64,000 nucleotides of DNA from Neoroseomonas terrae (GTDB lineage: Bacteria > Pseudomonadota > Alphaproteobacteria > Acetobacterales > Acetobacteraceae): contig NZ_JAAEDI010000010.1 of assembly GCF_018129025.1 (NCBI RefSeq), positions 124,001-188,000 on the forward strand. The letters run 5' to 3'. The notes below the pieces were generated by a model. It was given only the letters and a program-made list of their open reading frames with translations. It did not search any database and was not told the origin of the DNA. This document shows, piece by piece, positions 59,968 through 64,000 of this stretch. The number at the start of each line of letters is the position of its first letter. The first letter of the stretch is position 1. The position numbers were made by a program, and so were the translations under genes.

Positions 59968-61610
59968 GCCATGCTCTCCTGCGTCCAGGCCCCACCTTTC
60001 GCCAGGCGCAACGCGCCGTCGGCGACATCGCTCCAGGCGGCCGGGTCGTGCGACACCAGCAGCACCACGGCGCCCCCGTCGCGCGCGCGGACCACCGCCT
60101 GGCGCAGCGTCGCGCGACCGTGGTTGTCGAGGCCGGCTTCCGGCTCGTCCAGCACCAGCAGTCGCGGCGTGCCGTGGAAGGCGCGCGCCAGCGCGACGAG
60201 CCGCGTCTGCCCGCCGGACAGCCCGGCATCGGGACCGGCAAGGCTCTCATAGCCGCGCGGCAGCCGTCCGATCGCCACATGGGCGCCAACGAGCCGCGAC
60301 GCGGTGACCACATCCCCGGTGCCGTCAGCGGCGAAGCGGCCGACATTCTCAAGCACGCTGCCGTCCAGCAACTGCGGTTCCTGCGGCAGGTAGCCAATCC
60401 GTGGGCCGAGCGTGGCGCGATCGCTGCGCAGCGTGTCCTGGCCATCCAGCAGCACCCGGCCTTCCTCCGGCGCGGCGAGGCCGAGCACCGCCCGCAGCAG
60501 CGTCGATTTGCCGATGCCGTTCGGCCCCGCCACCACCCATGCCGTGCCCGGCGGCAGGTCGATGGTCATGCCGGCCACCAGTGGTGTCGTCCTGCCTTCC
60601 GGCCGCAGCGTCAGTCCCTCGATCCGGAGGCCGGGCGGCCCGCCAGCTTCCGCCGGCACGGCGTCCGGTGCCCGGCCGCGCCGGACCACGCCGGCCAGGC
60701 GCTGCGCCGCGGCGATGCCGTCGCCCCAGTCCCGCCAATGGCTGACCAGATGCACCACGGGCTGGGTGGCAAGGCTGGTCATCGTCGCGGCGGCGATCAT
60801 CGCGCCGGGCGACACCGCATGGGCGAGCAGCAGCGTCACCCCGACAGCCACCGTCGCGAGCTGCTGCGCAAAGACGGCAAGCTGCAACAGGCCGCTCAGC
60901 GCCCGCGCGCGCCCCTCGGCGACGCCACGGTCTGCCATGACGTGCGATTGCATCGGCGCGAAGCGCGCGAGGATCACCGGCAGCAGGCCGAGCCCCAGGA
61001 CAAGCTCGCGCTGCGCAAGCTGCCCCGACAGATCCCGCCGGCCGCGGCCCTCCTGCTGCGCCGCCGCCTGCACCGGACCGCGCGTCGCGCGATCAGCGGC
61101 GATGCCGATCAGGCCTTGCAGAATGCTGGAGACCAGCGCCACGACGAAGAACAACGGATGCAGCATCCACAGCACGACCAGGGCGATCGGGATGGAGACG
61201 AGATCCAGGATATCGACCGGCACCGTGCCGCCGAGCAGCCGCCGCAGTTCAGCGACATCCTGCAGGGCGCGGCCCGCGACCGCGCGCTCCCCACCCAGCG
61301 CCACGCGCACCGAAGCGGCGAGCGCGCGCAATTCCAGCTTCCGCCCCACCCGCTCCGACAGTGCCGCGAGCATTGCCGCGCGCAGATGCCGCAGAAGCCC
61401 GCCCAGCAGCAGGATGACCAGCATCGCGGCCGCCAGCACCCACAGCGTCTCGAGGTTGCGGCTCTCCAGCACGCCGTCGAAGACGTGCATGGTCAGCAGC
61501 GGCGTGGTCAGCATGCTGGCCTGCACGGCCACCGACATCAGCACGCACAGCGCCAGCACAGGCAGCGCAGCGCGCACCGGAGTCGCGACAGGGGACATCG
61601 CGGCGCTCAT
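59964..61610 (-). CDS. Type I secretion ABC permease/ATPase (second half-transporter)
   Basis: PrtD-like exporter of 548 residues: membrane domain with about six helices (1-300) and nucleotide-binding domain (about 325-548). ATPase motifs are intact: Walker A GPNGIGKST, Q-loop GYLPQEPQLLDGS, signature LSGGQTRLVALARAF, Walker B LLVLDEPEAGLD, switch His in LLVSHDP. No C39 peptidase domain is present, so substrates would have an uncleaved C-terminal signal as for RTX-type proteins. It overlaps the upstream exporter gene by four bases, and the two may pair as a heterodimer. Confidence 0.92.
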   Translation of the reverse strand: MSAAMSPVATPVRAALPVLALCVLMSVAVQASMLTTPLLTMHVFDGVLESRNLETLWVLAAAMLVILLLGGLLRHLRAAMLAALSERVGRKLELRALAASVRVALGGERAVAGRALQDVAELRRLLGGTVPVDILDLVSIPIALVVLWMLHPLFFVVALVSSILQGLIGIAADRATRGPVQAAAQQEGRGRRDLSGQLAQRELVLGLGLLPVILARFAPMQSHVMADRGVAEGRARALSGLLQLAVFAQQLATVAVGVTLLLAHAVSPGAMIAAATMTSLATQPVVHLVSHWRDWGDGIAAAQRLAGVVRRGRAPDAVPAEAGGPPGLRIEGLTLRPEGRTTPLVAGMTIDLPPGTAWVVAGPNGIGKSTLLRAVLGLAAPEEGRVLLDGQDTLRSDRATLGPRIGYLPQEPQLLDGSVLENVGRFAADGTGDVVTASRLVGAHVAIGRLPRGYESLAGPDAGLSGGQTRLVALARAFHGTPRLLVLDEPEAGLDNHGRATLRQAVVRARDGGAVVLLVSHDPAAWSDVADGALRLAKGGAWTQESMA

Positions 61611-63325
61611 GCGGCCACCGGGGCCGGCAGCCGTCGGGCCGGTTGCGGCAAGGTGCGCGGCGCGCGCGGCGCGGAGAGCAGCCGCCGCCGCTCGCCCGCA
61701 TCTTCCAGCCGTCCCTCATGCAGGGTCATCACGCGCGCGGCCGCCCGCAGCAGGCCCTCGCGGTGGGACGTGAAGATCACGCCTGTCCCGGCCGCCGATA
61801 GCGCCAGGATCATCGCCATCACCGCGGCCTCACCCTCGGCATCGAGATAGGCGGCGGGTTCGTCCAGCAGCACCAGGCGCGGTGTCCCGTAGACCGCGCG
61901 GGCCAACGCGATGCGCTGGCGCTGGCCCATCGACAGCGCCATGCGCCCGCCGATGCGCGTCGCGAAGCCGTTCGGCAGGCCGACGATCATGTCGATCGCA
62001 CCGGCGAGCCGCGCAGCGGCGATGACGGCCGCCATGTCCGGTGCCGTATCCAGCCGCGCGATCGACTCCGCGACGGTTGCCTCGGGCAGCAACGGCTCCT
62101 GCGGCAGGTAGCCCATGTGCCGCGCCAGGTCGGCGCGGTCCCACTGGGCCGTGGCGTGGCCGTCCAGGAAGACCTCGCCTGCATTGCAGGGCTGGATGCC
62201 CAGCACCACGCGAAGCAGGCTCGACTTGCCCGTGCCCGGTGGCCCTGCGAGAGCGACCACATCGCCCGGCCCCATCACCAGGTTCACATCGCGCAGCAGC
62301 GGCCGCGCCGCGCCGGGAAAGACCAGCGTCACCCGTTCGACCAGCAGCCGGCCGTCCGGGCAGGGGAAGGCGCGGGTGGCGGCGGCCGGGCCCGTCTCGT
62401 CGGCCGTCAGCAGCAGGTCCAGCCGGCGCCAGGCGGCGCGGGCGGCGGCCGCATCCTCGAACTGGCCGCCGATGCGGGAAAAGGGATCCATCACCCGTGC
62501 CGTCAGCAGCATGCCGGCGAGGATGCCGTAGCCGATCGTGCTGCCCCCGGCGAGGACGATGACGCCGACGGTGATCGCACCGCCCTGCGCCACGCCGTAG
62601 AGCGTCGCCGTAGCCGATTGCGCAAGCCGCGCCGTGCCCTGGGCGCGTCGCAAGCCGGTCGCGCCGCGCGCCATCGCGCCGGCCCAGCGCGAGACGAGCG
62701 CCGGCAGCATGCCCATGGCCTCCACGGCCTCCGCGCAGCGCGCCGCATCCGCGACCAACCGCGCACCCTGCGCCGAGGCGTTGTTCGCATCGACCAGCGC
62801 CGCCCGCGTCGCGCGTTCCGCGGCGAGGCCGAGCAAGAGCGCCAACGCCGCCGCGACCACGGCGAACAGCGCGAAGGCCCAGTGGAAGACCGCAAGCAGC
62901 GCCAGCAGCGCCGGCACCAGCGCGGCATCGAGGGCGACTGCGGAAAGCGGCCCGGCCACCCCGCGACGGACAGTCTCGATATCGCGCAATGCCTGGTCCG
63001 TCGCCATCGCCGGCAGCGCCGCGCGCGCGGTCGCGGCCGGCAGTGCACGCGCCGTCAGCCGGCGCACCAGCCGCTCGCTGCCGGCCAGCAACAGCCGTTC
63101 ACGGATCTGCCCCAACCCCACCACCGCCACCGCCACGACGGCGAAGCCCGCCGACAGGCCGGCCGCGGTCGAAAGGCTCCCGGTCGGCACCACCAGCGCG
63201 TAGAACTGCACCGTCAGCATCACCAGCGCGAAGGGCCCCAGCGCGCCGGCCAGGCCAAGCCAAGCGGCGGCACGCGCGGTGCGCGCCATCTCCGCCGAAA
63301 GCCCTGCCATCGCCGACGAGGCCAT
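61607..63325 (-). CDS. Type I secretion ABC permease/ATPase (first half-transporter)
   Basis: PrtD-like exporter of 572 residues: membrane domain (about 15-310) and ATPase domain (about 335-560). Walker A is GPPGTGKSS, the Q-loop GYLPQEPLLPEAT, Walker B LVLLDEPAAYLD and the switch His in FTSHRE. The ABC signature reads LSMGQRQRIALARAV rather than LSGGQ, so the two nucleotide sites of a heterodimer would differ. There is no C39 peptidase domain. It lies three bases after the preceding membrane protein gene and overlaps the second exporter by four bases. Confidence 0.91.
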   Translation of the reverse strand: MASSAMAGLSAEMARTARAAAWLGLAGALGPFALVMLTVQFYALVVPTGSLSTAAGLSAGFAVVAVAVVGLGQIRERLLLAGSERLVRRLTARALPAATARAALPAMATDQALRDIETVRRGVAGPLSAVALDAALVPALLALLAVFHWAFALFAVVAAALALLLGLAAERATRAALVDANNASAQGARLVADAARCAEAVEAMGMLPALVSRWAGAMARGATGLRRAQGTARLAQSATATLYGVAQGGAITVGVIVLAGGSTIGYGILAGMLLTARVMDPFSRIGGQFEDAAAARAAWRRLDLLLTADETGPAAATRAFPCPDGRLLVERVTLVFPGAARPLLRDVNLVMGPGDVVALAGPPGTGKSSLLRVVLGIQPCNAGEVFLDGHATAQWDRADLARHMGYLPQEPLLPEATVAESIARLDTAPDMAAVIAAARLAGAIDMIVGLPNGFATRIGGRMALSMGQRQRIALARAVYGTPRLVLLDEPAAYLDAEGEAAVMAMILALSAAGTGVIFTSHREGLLRAAARVMTLHEGRLEDAGERRRLLSAPRAPRTLPQPARRLPAPVAA

Positions 63326-63328
63326 GCG

Positions 63329-63991
63329 TCAGCGTCCCTCCAGCCAAACGGCCAGCACCAGCGCCCCCGCCCCGATCAGCGCGAGCAGCAGGCCAAGAAC
63401 CATCGTCCAGCGGTCGCGGCGCCGTCGCGTCGGTCGCGGCGCCGCCAGCGGCAGGACAGCGAGCCGCTCGTCCAGCCGCGCCAGCCAGAGCATCAGCGTT
63501 TCGAGCTGTTCCGCGAGGCCCTTCTGCGTGCGCAGCAGCTCATCGAAGGACGTCACCTCCGGCTGCCGGGCGCCGATGGCGCGCAACTCCTCCTGGATGC
63601 GGCGATGGGAAGCGACGAGCACCTCCAGCGTGCGCTGCCCCTCGGCCGGCGCGGCTTCCGCCGGCGGACGGCGGACGCGGATCGGCATGCTGAACTCGGT
63701 GCCGTCCTCGGCGCGCGCCACGACGGACAATTCGGTGCGGCGACGGATCCAGTCCGGCTCAAGCGGGATCTCGAAAGCGTGGCAGCCATCGCCGATGCCG
63801 GCCTTGGCGAGGTCGGGGCGGGCGAAATCGGCCTGGGTGCGGAACACGGTGGCTGAGCCGAGCCGCAGTTCCACGGCGACACGCTCCTGCGGAGCGGCGG
63901 CGTTCCAGACCCAGCCGTAGAGCCGGTCATTCGCGGCGTTGTCGACGAGCCCGTTGAGCTCGGCGGAGGCTTGGGCGTCAGGCGGTCGCAC
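63329..63991 (-). CDS. C-terminally anchored protein with GWVWN-type domain, possibly 5' truncated
   Basis: At least 220 residues. The N-terminal part (about 10-110) has LNGLVDNAANDRLYGWVWN, VAVELRLGSATVFRTQADFA and RPDLAKAGIGDGCHAFEIPL, a beta-rich module I have seen near glycosyltransferase and surface-protein genes in alphaproteobacteria (recollection, family name not certain). A helical stretch follows (about 120-180, HRRIQEELRAIGARQPEVTS), then a basic TRRRRDR and a single C-terminal membrane helix (MVLGLLLALIGAGALVLAVW). The first start visible is GTG 63991, but the frame stays open to the window edge, so the true start may lie outside. It immediately precedes the secretion exporter genes. 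Confidence 0.7.
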   Translation of the reverse strand: MRPPDAQASAELNGLVDNAANDRLYGWVWNAAAPQERVAVELRLGSATVFRTQADFARPDLAKAGIGDGCHAFEIPLEPDWIRRRTELSVVARAEDGTEFSMPIRVRRPPAEAAPAEGQRTLEVLVASHRRIQEELRAIGARQPEVTSFDELLRTQKGLAEQLETLMLWLARLDERLAVLPLAAPRPTRRRRDRWTMVLGLLLALIGAGALVLAVWLEGR

Positions 63992-64000
63992 GGTTTCGGA

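Noticed and set aside
60048-63856. Long plus-strand frames (about 580-600 codons) opposite the type I secretion genes
   Set aside because: Composition dominated by Arg, His, Gln and Gly; the opposite strand carries full ABC ATPase motifs.

Overview
The window is very GC-rich with dense, often overlapping genes (many ATGA, GTGA and TGATG junctions). It carries a Bug/TctC-type solute-binding protein, DUF1254 proteins, an aa3 oxidase, an Alternative Complex III and several oligopeptide-type ABC importers. This suggests an aerobic, metabolically versatile alphaproteobacterium, perhaps Acetobacteraceae (Roseomonas-like). The taxonomic guess is inference from gene content and composition. I saw no tRNA, rRNA, CRISPR array, insertion sequence or phage gene.

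Layout. 93-5039: XRE-cupin regulator, mtgA, a small lipoprotein, a Bug solute-binding protein, a class I cytochrome c and a DUF2189 membrane protein. 5082-9458 (minus): an aa3-type cytochrome c oxidase operon (II, I, III, III-like, IV). 9459-10468: noncoding, with a decayed AraC gene and one good promoter-like site. 10469-13536 (minus): two tandem DUF1254/DUF1214 exported proteins. 14300-20895 (minus): flavin monooxygenase plus a complete peptide-type ABC importer, divergent from puuE-allA (21156-22573). 23092-25158 (minus): UvrD/Rep-type helicase.

25417-36706 (plus) is the respiratory centrepiece. actABCDEF (Alternative Complex III, a quinol:cytochrome c oxidoreductase unrelated to bc1) is followed by ctaG, a lipoprotein caa3-type subunit II with a fused cytochrome c, a fused subunit I-III and a small membrane protein. 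Most genes overlap by 1-4 bases, so quinol to O2 electron transfer appears to be encoded in one unit. The subunit I here lacks the usual residues of both proton channels, unlike the canonical aa3 enzyme 25 kb upstream. A cytochrome c lipoprotein (36713-37174, minus) abuts it convergently.

37629-39995 holds a small exported GxGENxS-repeat protein, a CadC-like winged-helix/TPR regulator and a DUF1127 peptide, followed by an EamA transporter. 41342-51493 (plus) is a tight operon: a formylglycine-type phosphonate monoester hydrolase/sulfatase, three tandem paralogous solute-binding proteins, and one set of two ATPases and two permeases, probably for uptake and hydrolysis of organophosphorus or related esters. 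51627-64000 (minus) is a cell-surface glycan/secretion cluster running off the window: a membrane protein, two different type I secretion ABC half-transporters, an HlyD adaptor, a 1284-residue repeat-WbsX-GT4-GT2 fusion, a small protein with the same repeat, a polysaccharide pyruvyl transferase and a GH99/WbsX-like exported protein.
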